Positions 1 through 11,098 are shown, numbered from the stretch's first letter. The stretch is 64,000 bases of DNA from Ziziphus jujuba (GCF_031755915.1 NC_083386.1:3937001-4001000), one strand, 5' to 3'. The notes: generated by a model from the letters alone, not told the origin. Program-made: numbers and translations.

Positions 1-502
1 AAAAAGTTTAGCACCAATAGAGACTTTTAAATATTTTAAATAAACTCCAACATTCACTTTGTATAAATTCCCATCTAAATTTGTCTAGATTAAGGTTTTA
101 AAAAAAGACAAATTCTTCAATTTAGCCTTAATCATTAGTTCTATGATCCCAAAACATCTTAAATAATCTCATATAACGTAAAATTAAAAAAAAATTAAAA
201 AAGAAAAACCAATCTTAATCAACTTCAAGAATTTTCAAAATCTTCCTTTCTATGCTTCAAAATTTGTTTAGAATTTCAAAATCTCCGAAGATATGAGATC
301 CCGAATAATATTAAACGGATACGAACATATTAAATTAAAAAAAATAAAAAAATCCTTAATATTAACCCTAATATCTTTTAAGACTAGAAGAAAATGAAAA
401 AGAATACTTAATTGATACTCTAGCATCGCAAAATTGAAAACAAATGTAAAAATAAAATAAACATTTATTTTCCTTTTTTTTTATAAAATTAAAAATAGAG
501 TA
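1..502. other. AT-rich intergenic DNA without recognisable gene
   Basis: Strongly AT-rich with A- and T-runs. I see no coding stretch, RNA gene or repeat boundary before the target-site duplication at 503-507. Confidence 0.6.
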
Positions 503-507
503 AATAT
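503..507. repeat. Target-site duplication AATAT of the outer solo LTR (left)
   Basis: AATAT directly precedes the LTR terminus TGTCAGG and recurs at 30452-30456 directly after the other end of the same LTR. A 5-bp duplication is normal for Ty3/gypsy integrases. Confidence 0.8.
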
Positions 508-3002
508 TGTCAGGACCCGTCCAAAATTCCTCCCCGGAACCCTAGACAAACCCTGATCCTAGGGAAATACCACTGAACCTTCCAACGGAAAATCCGGCAG
601 CACCTCCCCTAAGGGTAGGACTAACCAAAGATTTCCTGCACTGAAAACACACTTCTATAAACATCCCCTTATTCCTCCCACGTTACTACAATATAATTTC
701 ACAAATTTGCAGCACTCCAAATGAATAACAATAATTCAGTGCATAATTAATAACTAAATATCCAATACAGTATACAGAGCATTATATAAATAAATGCGAA
801 ATTAATACAATGACAGATAAAGAAGCAATACAAGATGAAGAGGAAAAAGGGAAGAAAATGCTCCTTGGATTTTCGGCAATGAACTGAGACGTTGGACTCA
901 TCCTGGACGATCAACGTCTCCCAATCCTTGAACCTAGGGAACGGAATTTAAAAATATGAGATGCTAATCATCTTAGTGAGTGACCCTATCTACTGTACAC
1001 TTTTAATATTAATAATATAACAAATAAAGGGAATTTACTTACTCAATACCAAACAATTAAATAAATAAATAAACAATAAACATTTGAAAGTAATATTTTC
1101 TCTCAAAACCCTCACTATTCACTCCGTTGGAAATGTTCCCCTTTTAAAACATTTTTAGCAAAACCCGTTATTCGTATTTCCCGAAAACCAAGGAATCAAT
1201 TAATTTAATAAATAATAATTAAATAATCCAAATATAAGTAAAATGTAAACAATATAATAAATAATTTTTGAACACTTTAGGGTTTGAAATTTTTATCTGA
1301 AAATTTATACTTGACGCACCACACCGTATACCAGTGATGCCCTTCGATACCCAGCGTCCCGAAGACCGACTGGCTGGGAGGTTAAAGAGAGAAACTTGCA
1401 TACGGCGCTTCGGCGTCCCGACAGTACCGCTGCTGAAACCGTCATCCCGGCCACAGAGGGGGGCGGCTGATGTGCAATATATAAGACTTGCCTACCCTCG
1501 GTCCAATGGCAACTAACGGGAGACATAATAACTTGCGCGCTAATCCACATATACAGTCAGAACACCAATACTGTATGAGTGCATCTAAAATAATAACCCA
1601 ATTTTCCAAAAATTTACCATGGGAATTATACCATTTTTCAAACTCACCATCCCACATTTTTCTTTAACATTTCCGATACCAAAACCACCGATAACAATAT
1701 ACAAATAATTTTTCTCATAACACAAAGTCCATCAGTTAATATTCCACGGGCATAATTATAAAATTTGAAACCACCAATTTAAACCAATCTTTCTTGAAAT
1801 ATTTAAACCAATCATGCCCAAAAATAATATTAAAATCCAGATACAATTAATAAATGAAAATACCTTACTCATGCGTAATAAATACAATTAAATCACAATA
1901 ATAATAATAATAATCGGGAATTTCTTAATAGCCCAAAATTCCGTTTAGCATCAATGGGTATATATATATAAAATAAATTAATATTTTTTTCCCAATTATA
2001 TTTAAATTCCACCACACGAGCATAATTCTAAATATCAATTTAACACCAAATAAATATAATTAATCACCCCAAAATAGTTTTAAAGGTGGGTCACTCACCT
2101 GGAGTATGCAATTAACCTAAGATCCTCCATGGGATCAATTCCACGATGCACACGTGCTCCTAGAACAACAATTCACACACAGTCAAATAAAATAATATTT
2201 TATTCAGATAAATAATACCCGGTACCCGGGGGGTTAAACACAAACGTTAACCAAAATTGACGAGTAATATACCGAATCGAAGCTTGAGTGACGAGGATTA
2301 CGAATTCGGTCTTACCTCCCGAAGATCGAACCCGAGATGGCCGGAATCTCGTCGAAAATCTTTCAGCCTTTAGAGCCTCGATTCTCCCAAACTGTGGCAA
2401 ATTGGAGGAAAAGGACAACGGATTTGGATTCAGGGGGTCGGAATTAGTGGAGAGGGACCGGAGACGGCACTGGGTACTCGCTGGAATAGGGATTTCTCCA
2501 GCGAGCTGTCGCGGTCACCGGCAACCGTCGCCGCCGCCGGCGCGTGCGATAGCTAGTGGCTGAGATTTTTGGGGGTGTTGTAGATCGAAGGGAGAGGGTC
2601 TCAATAGTACCAGCAGTGACAAGAATGGAGGCCGGAATGTGGAGATCTCAGACATTTAAGGAATCGGCGCCGTCGCCAGAAAAAGCCCCGATCTGGGAGC
2701 GTCGGCGATCGGTTGGCCATGAAATTTTTTGGGGGTATGCCGAAAATGAGGAGGTGGTGAGGGGTGGCTGGCGCATGTAGCCTGAAAATGGCCAGAAATG
2801 GGTCAAACGGCGGTGGCAGGTGGTGGAGGGGAAAAATCGTCGTCGCCGAAAAACGCTCCAATCCTGGCGCGTTACCGGTCAGTTGGCCGTGAGATTTGGG
2901 TGGTCGATCAGAATTGAGGAGGCGGAGGCAGTGGGGTGACACATGTGGGGAAAGGGTGGCCGAAAAATAGCTAAATGGCAATGCCCGGTCGTTTCTCTCT
3001 CT

Positions 3003-3043
<41 letters not shown>

Positions 3044-3361
3044 TTCCCCGCCGGCCCGACCATTTTGCCAAAATAAAAGCCACCGTGGGTGACACTGTTC
3101 ACCCATGTGGACCTCTCAGATGTCGACACATGGCATCACTGTTCACTTACGCCAGATATAATAAAATATTACGGTATTCGTAAAACTTGCATGTTCATAA
3201 CTTTGTAACCAGATGTCCAATTTAAGCGTGCCACTAGTCTATGAACTCGTATCGACGAGAACTTTACAACCATATGAAAGTCAAAGCAAAATTCTACAAC
3301 CATAAAAAGTCAACTCCCAGCACCTTTTGGACAATTTGAATCTCGTCTTGCTTTGCTCATA
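508..3361 (-). mobile_element. Outer solo LTR of the gypsy family, left part
   Basis: Runs from TGTCAGGACCCG to the point where the tandem array is inserted; the remaining 219 bp follow the array at 30233-30451. The reconstructed LTR would be about 3,073 bp. It aligns along its whole length with the array LTRs but is clearly diverged, so it is older. Element orientation is minus (U3 on the right). It carries the family's intron-like GT-AG segment (minus strand, about 2098 to 934), a CT repeat near 3001-3040 and the conserved palindromic motif near 961-977. No internal region accompanies it and it has its own target duplication, so it is a solo LTR made by LTR-LTR recombination before the array inserted. 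Confidence 0.88.
3357..3361. repeat. Target-site duplication TCATA of the tandem array (left)
   Basis: TCATA abuts the first base of LTR1 and recurs at 30228-30232 immediately after LTR6. In a related uninterrupted LTR the same place reads ...TCCATAACTTTC, so the flanks join correctly when the array and one TCATA are removed. Confidence 0.9.
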
Positions 3362-3778
3362 TGTCAGGACCCGTCCAGAATTCCTCCTCCGGAACCCTAG
3401 ACAGCCCTGATCCCAGGGAAATACCACCGAACCTTCCAACGGAAAATCCGGCAGCACCTCCCCTAAGGGATTTACTTACCACAAATTTACCTGCACTGAA
3501 AACACACTTCAAAAAAAAACATCTCCTTATCCCTCCCACAAACTACAAACTGATTCCACAAATTCCGGCACTTCTCAAAGCAACAACAGTCCAGTGCATA
3601 AATAAAACAGAAGTATTCCAATAGTATACAGAGCTTTAAGAAGTGCTAAACAACAGAGATACAACAAGGCTGAAAAGAAATAATACACTGAAATGAAAGG
3701 GTACAAAGAAACTTCTCGAAACACAACAGCAGCGGAAAACTTGGTTCGCTCCGGAAGAACGTCTACCACCACTTGCAC

Positions 3779-4905
3779 CTAAGGGAACGGAATTTAAGAG
3801 TGTGAGATGCTAATCATCTCCGTGAGTAACCCGAACTACTGAACACCTTTTAATAATAATAATAAAATAATAACAATTAAGGAGTGGAACAAATACCAAC
3901 AATTAATAATAAATAATAATAACCTTTGGAAAATAATGATTTCCCTCAAAACTCTCACCAATCGCTCCGTTTGAAATGTTCCATTTTTAAAACCTTTTCG
4001 CAAAACCCAATGTGCATACCTCCCAAAAACCAAGGGATTAAATAATTTAACAACAACAATTAAATAAATACATACCCCAAATATATAATAAAAATATAAT
4101 AAATTATAATAAATAAATTTTGAACACCTTTGGGGTTTAAACCATTATTTGCAATTACACCGACAATTACACCTGACGCACCACACCATATACCGGTGAT
4201 GCCCTCCGATACCCAGCGTCCCGAGCACCGACTGGCGGGAGGTTAAAGAGAGAAACCTGCAGTGGTCACTTCGGCGTCCCGACAGTACCGACTGCTAAAA
4301 AAAAACCATCACCCGGCCAAGGAGGGGGGCGGCTGTGCGCAACAATAACCTTGCCTGCCCACGGTCCAATGGCAACTCACGGGTGAAGTAATAACCGCAC
4401 GCTAAACCACATAATAACCGCGTGCTAAACCACGTGTCCATACACCATACACCAGAACACCAATACTGTATGAGTGCGTCTAAAAATAAACATAAACAAC
4501 CAACCGTACCGTTTTTCCAAAAACCACCGTGGGAAGTATACCAAAATTTCACAAAACACCATCCCACATATTTTATCCAATCACCCGGTACGAAACAGCG
4601 ATAACAACAAACCACAATTTCTCGAAATACGAAATGCAACCATAAAAATACCGCGGGCATAATTTATAAAATTTAACCAAATATTTTCACAAAATATTTA
4701 ACCCAATTATGCCCGAGAAATCACATTTGAAACCACGTAAAATTAATACCGAAACATACCTTGCTCATGCATAACAAATAAATTAAATTAAACCGCATTA
4801 AAACCATAATTAAACCACACCACATGAGCGTAATTAAATACTAAATTAAATACCAATTAAATTTAATTAATTGCCCAAAATAATTTTTGAAGGTGGGTCA
4901 CTCAC
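3779..4905 (-). other. Intron-like segment inside LTR1 (GT-AG, minus strand)
   Basis: On the element strand CCAG|GTGAGT (donor at 4906/4905) is followed by a 1,127-bp AT-rich stretch that ends with TTCCCTTAG| (acceptor at 3779/3778). Flanking DNA, at least on the donor side, is GC-richer. The same donor and acceptor are kept in the diverged family LTRs at 45244-46525, 47932-49106, 51841-53366 and about 2098-934. I infer a leader intron; no transcript evidence is available. Confidence 0.5.
3804..3820. promoter_or_regulatory. Conserved 17-bp palindrome next to the acceptor
   Basis: GAGATG-CTAAT-CATCTC, perfect 6-bp arms, 26-42 bp inside the proposed intron from the acceptor. It is retained in the diverged LTRs (for example near 46486 and 53327) while surrounding AT-rich DNA varies. 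Confidence 0.45.
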
Positions 4906-5071
4906 CTGGAGAGCGCAAATCAACTAAGATCCTCCTCGGGATCCACTCCACTACTCGCGCGTGCACCTAAACAACCACAGTGCACAAACCAAAAATATTA
5001 ATATTTTAGTCGGGTAATTCCCAAATGGATACCCGGGGAGCGAACACCAAGCGACATCTAAGGGTTACGAG

Positions 5072-5078
5072 TTATATA
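5072..5078 (-). promoter_or_regulatory. Candidate TATA box of LTR1
   Basis: The minus strand reads GGTATATAACTCG, about 170 nt upstream of the splice donor at 4906. Related TATATTA-type motifs occupy the same place in other family LTRs (near 45070 and 47757). Transcription would start near 5040-5047. Confidence 0.4.
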
Positions 5079-5901
5079 CCGAATCGAAGCTCGCGTGATG
5101 AGGATCACGGATTCGGTCTTACTTTCCGGTGATCGAACCCGACGGGGTCGGAATCTCGCCGGAAAGCTTTTCGAGTTTCGGCTCCGCAATTCTCCCAAAC
5201 CGTCGCGAATTGGCGGAAACGGAAGTCGGATTTGGGTTCAGGAGGTCGAACACTGCGGACTGGAGCTGGCCGGAATTTTCGGGTACTCGCCGGAACAGTA
5301 ATTTCCGGCAGGCCGCCACGTCACCGGCAACCGTCACCGGAACAGTATTTTCCGACGGTGGCCGTTTGCTGTGAAATTTTGCAGATTTGTAGATCGTGAG
5401 GAGAGCAATCCAACGGGACCGACGGTGAACAAAACGGAGGTCGGACGGCGGAGAAATCACCGTTTGAAGATTTTCGACCCCTCGCCGGAAAACGCTCCGA
5501 TCCCGGCGCGTCGGTGGTCCGATGGCCGTGATTTTTGGTGGGTAGGCCGGACTTGAGGAGAGGATCAAGGCTGTCAGGCGCGTGTGGCCGGAAAGTGGCC
5601 GGAACAGTGCCGATTCGCGGTGGCCGGCGGTGGAGGGGAAAAATCGCCGCCAAACTTCGGACGTCCGATCCGGGCGCGTCCGGCGGCCGTTTGCCGTGAA
5701 ATTTGGAGGTTTTGCCGGAAATGAGGTGGGCAAGCTTTCTGTCCGGCGCGTGTACAGTAACTCGGCCGGAACAGTGGCAAAAATCCGGTGGCCGGCGGTG
5801 GCTCTCTCTCTCTCTTTCTCTCTCCTCTCTCTCTTCTCTCTCTTTCTCTCTCTTCCCCGAGAGTTTTTCAAAATTAAAACCCTGCGTGACACTGTTCATG
5901 C

Positions 5902-5930
5902 CACGTGGACCACTCAGAAGCTGACACGTG
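5902..5930 (-). promoter_or_regulatory. Pair of G-box motifs (CACGTG) in LTR1 U3
   Basis: CACGTG occurs at 5902-5907 and 5925-5930, with flanks GCCACGTGGA and ACACGTGGCC. LTR2, LTR3, LTR4 and LTR6 keep both; LTR5 has lost the first (GCCGCGTGG). G-boxes bind bZIP and bHLH factors in plants. Confidence 0.4.
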
Positions 5931-6272
5931 GCCGTTCACTGTTCACGACCCAAAAAAAATATTAAAATAATACGGTATCCGGTAAACTTCAAACGTCCAT
6001 AACTTTTTAACCGGATGTCCGTTTTGAGCGTGCCGCTAGTCTGTGAACTCGTATCGACGAGCACTTCACAACCATGCATGAGTCAAAGCTCAATTCCCCA
6101 TAAACAAAAAGTCAACTCCAGCACCCCTTGGACAGTTTGGACCGCAACTTGTTTCGTCCATAACTTTCAAACCGTAGCTCCGTTTTCGACGTGCTACCAG
6201 TCTACGAACTCGTGGCATCGTGCACTTCGCCATGGTACCCTAGTCAACTCAAAATTCTCACCGAGTCAAAAA

Positions 6273-6322
6273 GTCAACTTTTGATCCCTTTGGTCAACGG
6301 TCAACAGTCAACCTCGGTCAAC
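6273..6322 (-). promoter_or_regulatory. W-box-like cluster in LTR1 U3
   Basis: Five GTTGAC motifs on the element strand (plus-strand GTCAAC at 6273, 6293, 6300, 6307 and 6317) lie within 50 bp, with two more at 6243 and 6111. TTGAC(C/T) is the core bound by WRKY factors. The cluster recurs in other family LTRs (about 44030-44080 and 50610-50660). Confidence 0.5.
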
Positions 6323-6361
6323 GTGCACGGATTCCGGTGCGATTTGGGACGGGGTGTTACA

Positions 6362-6374
6362 GCCTTCCCCCCTT
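6362..6374 (-). other. Polypurine tract, unit 1
   Basis: The minus strand reads AAGGGGGGAAGGC directly before the 3' LTR start TGTAACACC. This purine run is the expected plus-strand DNA primer site. Confidence 0.85.
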
Positions 6375-6453
6375 ACAAAAATTTCGTCCTCGAAATTTCC
6401 GCGCGTCACTAGAACAGATAAGGGTTCTGATCACGCACTTGCGCTTCGGGCTC

Positions 6454-7503
6454 CTACGTCGCTTCCTCGACTAAGTGGTTCCTTACCAACCAATCCATGC
6501 CCAAACTTACTTCAAGTCCGAATAGATCCAACAGGATCAGATCCGCTTCCATCACTTGATCTTCGATGCAGAAGAAACATTCCTTGATTAACTGGCTAGG
6601 CCACAAGGATTCTCCTACAGGAGTGGCTATTTCTAGCAGACATTCTAAAGGAGTAGGGGTCATACCGACCCGAACGACAGACTCTCTTGAGATGAACGAA
6701 TGTGTTGCTCCCGGGTCTATAAGTACACATGTGTCATTACCAAAAATAGTCAAAGTACCTGTGAAATCGTCGGGCGTAGTCCTGGCTCCCTGCTGCGTCA
6801 TAGCAAACACCCGGCCTTGACTTGTCTGCTGGGGTCTCCTTCCTCTACCTCGACTCGATCCTGCAGACGGCTGGACTGATCCCGAAGAAACTCCTACTGG
6901 CTGACTCCCCTGGGAACTCTGTCCTGGAAATACTCCCGTATGCTGTGTCCGTCGACCTGCTCCTAGCACACTGCCGCTACCATAAGGGCAATCCCTCCTT
7001 ATGTGGCCTGGCTGCCCACACCGAAAGCATAAACCATCCAACTGACACTGCCCAGAATGATTCCCCCTACAAAGTGGACAAATCCGCGGAGAACCAATGC
7101 GTGACTGCTGGTACGAGCTTGTATCCACACTGATCGAATGGCGAGCTGGCTGGGGCATACGATAACTATCTCTCCTCTGGAATCTGCCTCGTGGGCTTAA
7201 CCCATCATTGTCTGAGCCTGAACTATGGCTTCTTTTAGTTGCCCCCTGTTGAGGTACTCCGCTATACGAACCTTCGAAAGATCTGCGCCTTGAGGGTCTG
7301 CGTATCTCCTCCTGTCTCTCTAGCTCGAGCGCTGCATCCCTGGCGGACTGATAGGTGGGATGTACTGATCCAGAAAGGGTGTAGCCGATGCTCTCTTTCA
7401 ATCCATCTATGAACCTCATCTTCTTCGTGTGATCGTCAGGAATCAGGTGCATGCAGAATTCTGATAGTTCTCGGAATCTCCTCTCGTACTCGGTCACTGT
7501 CAT
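6454..7503 (-). pseudogene. Gag C-terminal part, zinc knuckle, partial protease and chromodomain tail, unit 1
   Basis: 349-residue frame. Residues 1-60 continue the gag capsid domain. Residues 66-135 are Ser/Arg-rich. C142-x2-C-x3-H-x3-C is an atypical knuckle and C159-x2-C-x4-H-x4-C172 is a classical CCHC zinc knuckle for nucleic-acid binding. A retropepsin-like motif (D263-P-G-A-T-H-S-F) and the flap-distal GMDWL (335-339) mark a partial aspartic protease. Immediately after, residues 341-349 resemble the end of a chromodomain, which normally lies more than 2.5 kb downstream after integrase. The frame stops at TAG (6454-6456), but 14 further open codons (6412-6453) continue the chromodomain-like tail to a second stop. 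Reverse transcriptase, RNase H and integrase are missing. It overlaps the upstream gag frame by 4 nt; the ATG is probably an internal Met, not a true start. This copy has Leu at residue 155 where the other units have Met. Confidence 0.88.
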
Positions 7504-7934
7504 GTTCCCCTGTCGCAGTTCCTCGAACTCTCTCCTTCTTGCCTCACGATAGGCAGGAGGACAAACTCAGTAGAGAAGGCAATCTTGAACTGATCCCACG
7601 TATGCCTTCTGCGGGTCTTCTCCATCTGCCACCACTTCCGGGCGTCTCCCTCTAACATGAACCCAGAAATCCTCACCATATCTTCATCGGGGCACTGCAT
7701 CCCCTCTTCCAAGATTTTCTCCATGCTGGATAGCCACTTCAAGGCTGCTGCTGGGCCTTGGCTCCCATCGAACTCCACGGCTCCTAAACGTCGAGCTTGA
7801 TCCACAGATCGATTACTAGAGCTTGAACCCCCTAAGGCTCTAGTTAGTTGAGAGACCAGATTTCTAAGGCTAGAACGACTTCCGGAACTCTCAGCAGAGC
7901 GTTCCCGAGTCCTACGTGTGTCCCGCCGACTCAT
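7500..7934 (-). pseudogene. Gag N-terminal part, unit 1
   Basis: 144-residue frame starting MSRRDTRRTRERSAES. Residues 1-50 are Arg/Ser-rich. Residues 62-120 (ALKWLSSMEKILEEG ... ARKWWQ ... WDQFKIAF) match the plant gypsy retrotransposon gag domain, which builds the particle shell. The capsid domain breaks near 7556-7562, where the reading frame shifts by one base; 19 out-of-frame codons follow, and the correct frame is resumed in the downstream 349-residue ORF. The identical break occurs in all five units. It could be a fossil mutation or, less likely, a programmed frameshift. The ATG lies about 140 bp inside the internal region after the PBS, a normal position for gag. Confidence 0.88.
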
Positions 7935-8061
7935 CGTAGTAGATTATGAGGAAACAAACAAGAGTTTAGAAACAGGGACACTTAAGCACGATTACGAAAG
8001 GAAGGAATTTACGGATGGGCTGTACAGCAATGCACAGTCCCTTAGGATTACAAGAACCTAT

Positions 8062-8073
8062 GCTCTGATACCA
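8062..8073 (-). other. Primer binding site (tRNA-iMet type), unit 1
   Basis: The minus strand reads TGGTATCAGAGC, two bases after the LTR terminus CCTGACA. This matches the 3' end complement of plant initiator tRNA-Met, the usual primer for this family. Confidence 0.88.
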
Positions 8074-8075
8074 AC

Positions 8076-11000
8076 TGTCAGGACCCGTCCAGAATTCCTC
8101 CTCCGGAACCCTAGACAGCCCTGATCCCAGGGAAATACCACCGAACCTTCCAACGGAAAATCCGGCAGCACCTCCCCTAAGGGATTTACTTACCACAAAT
8201 TTACCTGCACTGAAAACACACTTCAAAAAAAAACATCTCCTTATCCCTCCCACAAACTACAAACTGATTCCACAAATTCCGGCACTTCTCAAAGCAACAA
8301 CAGTCCAGTGCATAAATAAAACAGAAGTATTCCAATAGTATACAGAGCTTTAAGAAGTGCTAAACAACAGAGATACAACAAGGCTGAAAAGAAATAATAC
8401 ACTGAAATGAAAGGGTACAAAGAAACTTCTCGAAACACAACAGCAGCGGAAAACTTGGTTCGCTCCGGAAGAACGTCTACCACCACTTGCACCTAAGGGA
8501 ACGGAATTTAAGAGTGTGAGATGCTAATCATCTCCGTGAGTAACCCGAACTACTGAACACCTTTTAATAATAATAATAAAATAATAACAATTAAGGAGTG
8601 GAACAAATACCAACAATTAATAATAAATAATAATAACCTTTGGAAAATAATGATTTCCCTCAAAACTCTCACCAATCGCTCCGTTTGAAATGTTCCATTT
8701 TTAAAACCTTTTCGCAAAACCCAATGTGCATACCTCCCAAAAACCAAGGGATTAAATAATTTAACAACAACAATTAAATAAATACATACCCCAAATATAT
8801 AATAAAAATATAATAAATTATAATAAATAAATTTTGAACACCTTTGGGGTTTAAACCATTATTTGCAATTACACCGACAATTACACCTGACGCACCACAC
8901 CATATACCGGTGATGCCCTCCGATACCCAGCGTCCCGAGCACCGACTGGCGGGAGGTTAAAGAGAGAAACCTGCAGTGGTCACTTCGGCGTCCCGACAGT
9001 ACCGACTGCTAAAAAAAAACCATCACCCGGCCAAGGAGGGGGGCGGCTGTGCGCAACAATAACCTTGCCTGCCCACGGTCCAATGGCAACTCACGGGTGA
9101 AGTAATAACCGCACGCTAAACCACATAATAACCGCGTGCTAAACCACGTGTCCATACACCATACACCAGAACACCAATACTGTATGAGTGCGTCTAAAAA
9201 TAAACATAAACAACCAACCGTACCGTTTTTCCAAAAACCACCGTGGGAAGTATACCAAAATTTCACAAAACACCATCCCACATATTTTATCCAATCACCC
9301 GGTACGAAACAGCGATAACAACAAACCACAATTTCTCGAAATACGAAATGCAACCATAAAAATACCGCGGGCATAATTTATAAAATTTAACCAAATATTT
9401 TCACAAAATATTTAACCCAATTATGCCCGAGAAATCACATTTGAAACCACGTAAAATTAATACCGAAACATACCTTGCTCATGCATAACAAATAAATTAA
9501 ATTAAACCGCATTAAAACCATAATTAAACCACACCACATGAGCGTAATTAAATACTAAATTAAATACCAATTAAATTTAATTAATTGCCCAAAATAATTT
9601 TTGAAGGTGGGTCACTCACCTGGAGAGCGCAAATCAACTAAGATCCTCCTCGGGATCCACTCCACTACTCGCGCGTGCACCTAAACAACCACAGTGCACA
9701 AACCAAAAATATTAATATTTTAGTCGGGTAATTCCCAAATGGATACCCGGGGAGCGAACACCAAGCGACATCTAAGGGTTACGAGTTATATACCGAATCG
9801 AAGCTCGCGTGATGAGGATCACGGATTCGGTCTTACTTTCCGGTGATCGAACCCGACGGGGTCGGAATCTCGCCGGAAAGCTTTTCGAGTTTCGGCTCCG
9901 CAATTCTCCCAAACCGTCGCGAATTGGCGGAAACGGAAGTCGGATTTGGGTTCAGGAGGTCGAACACTGCGGACTGGAGCTGGCCGGAATTTTCGGGTAC
10001 TCGCCGGAACAGTAATTTCCGGCAGGCCGCCACGTCACCGGCAACCGTCACCGGAACAGTATTTTCCGACGGTGGCCGTTTGCTGTGAAATTTTGCAGAT
10101 TTGTAGATCGTGAGGAGAGCAATCCAACGGGACCGACGGTGAACAAAACGGAGGTCGGACGGCGGAGAAATCACCGTTTGAAGATTTTCGACCCCTCGCC
10201 GGAAAACGCTCCGATCCCGGCGCGTCGGTGGTCCGATGGCCGTGATTTTTGGTGGGTAGGCCGGACTTGAGGAGAGGATCAAGGCTGTCAGGCGCGTGTG
10301 GCCGGAAAGTGGCCGGAACAGTGCCGATTCGCGGTGGCCGGCGGTGGAGGGGAAAAATCGCCGCCAAACTTCGGACGTCCGATCCGGGCGCGTCCGGCGG
10401 CCGTTTGCCGTGAAATTTGGAGGTTTTGCCGGAAATGAGGTGGGCAAGCTTTCTGTCCGGCGCGTGTACAGTAACTCGGCCGGAACAGTGGCAAAAATCC
10501 GGTGGCCGGCGGTGGCTCTCTCTCTCTCTTTCTCTCTCCTCTCTCTCTTTCTCTCTCTTCTCTCTCTTTCTCTCTCTTCCCCGAGAGTTTTTCAAAATTA
10601 AAACCCTGCGTGACACTGTTCATGCCACGTGGACCACTCAGAAGCTGACACGTGGCCGTTCACTGTTCACGACCCAAAAAAAATATTAAAATAATACGGT
10701 ATCCGGTAAACTTCAAACGTCCATAACTTTTTAACCGGATGTCCGTTTTGAGCGTGCCGCTAGTCTGTGAACTCGTATCGACGAGCACTTCACAACCATG
10801 CATGAGTCAAAGCTCAATTCCCCATAAACAAAAAGTCAACTCCAGCACCCCTTGGACAGTTTGGACCGCAACTTGTTTCGTCCATAACTTTCAAACCGTA
10901 GCTCCGTTTTCGACGTGCTACCAGTCTACGAACTCGTGGCATCGTGCACTTCGCCACGGTACCCTAGTCAACTCAAAATTCTCACCGAGTCAAAAAGTCA

Positions 11001-11085
11001 ACTTTTGATCCCTTTGGTCAACGGTCAACAGTCAACCTCGGTCAACGTGCACGGATTCCGGTGCGATTTGGGACGGGGTGTTACA
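8076..11085 (-). repeat. LTR2 of the array (3,010 bp)
   Basis: Long AT allele and long CT allele. Apparently identical in structure to LTR3. Shared between the unit to its left and the unit to its right. Confidence 0.95.
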
Positions 11086-11098
11086 GCCTTCCCCCCTT
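11086..11098 (-). other. Polypurine tract, unit 2
   Basis: Same AAGGGGGGAAGGC run next to LTR2. Confidence 0.85.

Larger units (their letters stand above)
3362..6361 (-). repeat. LTR1 of the array (3,000 bp)
   Basis: Leftmost LTR, the element's 3' LTR on the minus strand. It has the long form of an AT-rich indel near 4090-4120 and the short form of the CT-repeat indel near 5805-5855. The left 1.5 kb in plus coordinates is AT-rich and the right 1.4 kb is GC-rich. One private change is seen (CCATGGTACC near 6229, others have CCACGGTACC). Confidence 0.95.

Noticed and set aside
2601..3095. 164-codon frame with an Arg-Glu repeat
   Set aside because: The Arg-Glu run is the translation of the CT/GA microsatellite in the outer LTR; no conserved family features.
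4295..4660. 121-codon minus frame repeated in most LTRs
   Set aside because: It sits inside the AT-rich intron-like segment, has no domain, and recurs only because the LTR recurs.
5119..5892. 257-codon open frame on the minus strand within LTR1, repeated in other LTRs
   Set aside because: It lies in the GC-rich U3 promoter part, overlaps other open frames of similar length, crosses the CT repeat (Arg/Glu runs) and is broken in sister LTRs and diverged relatives. Not a credible protein.
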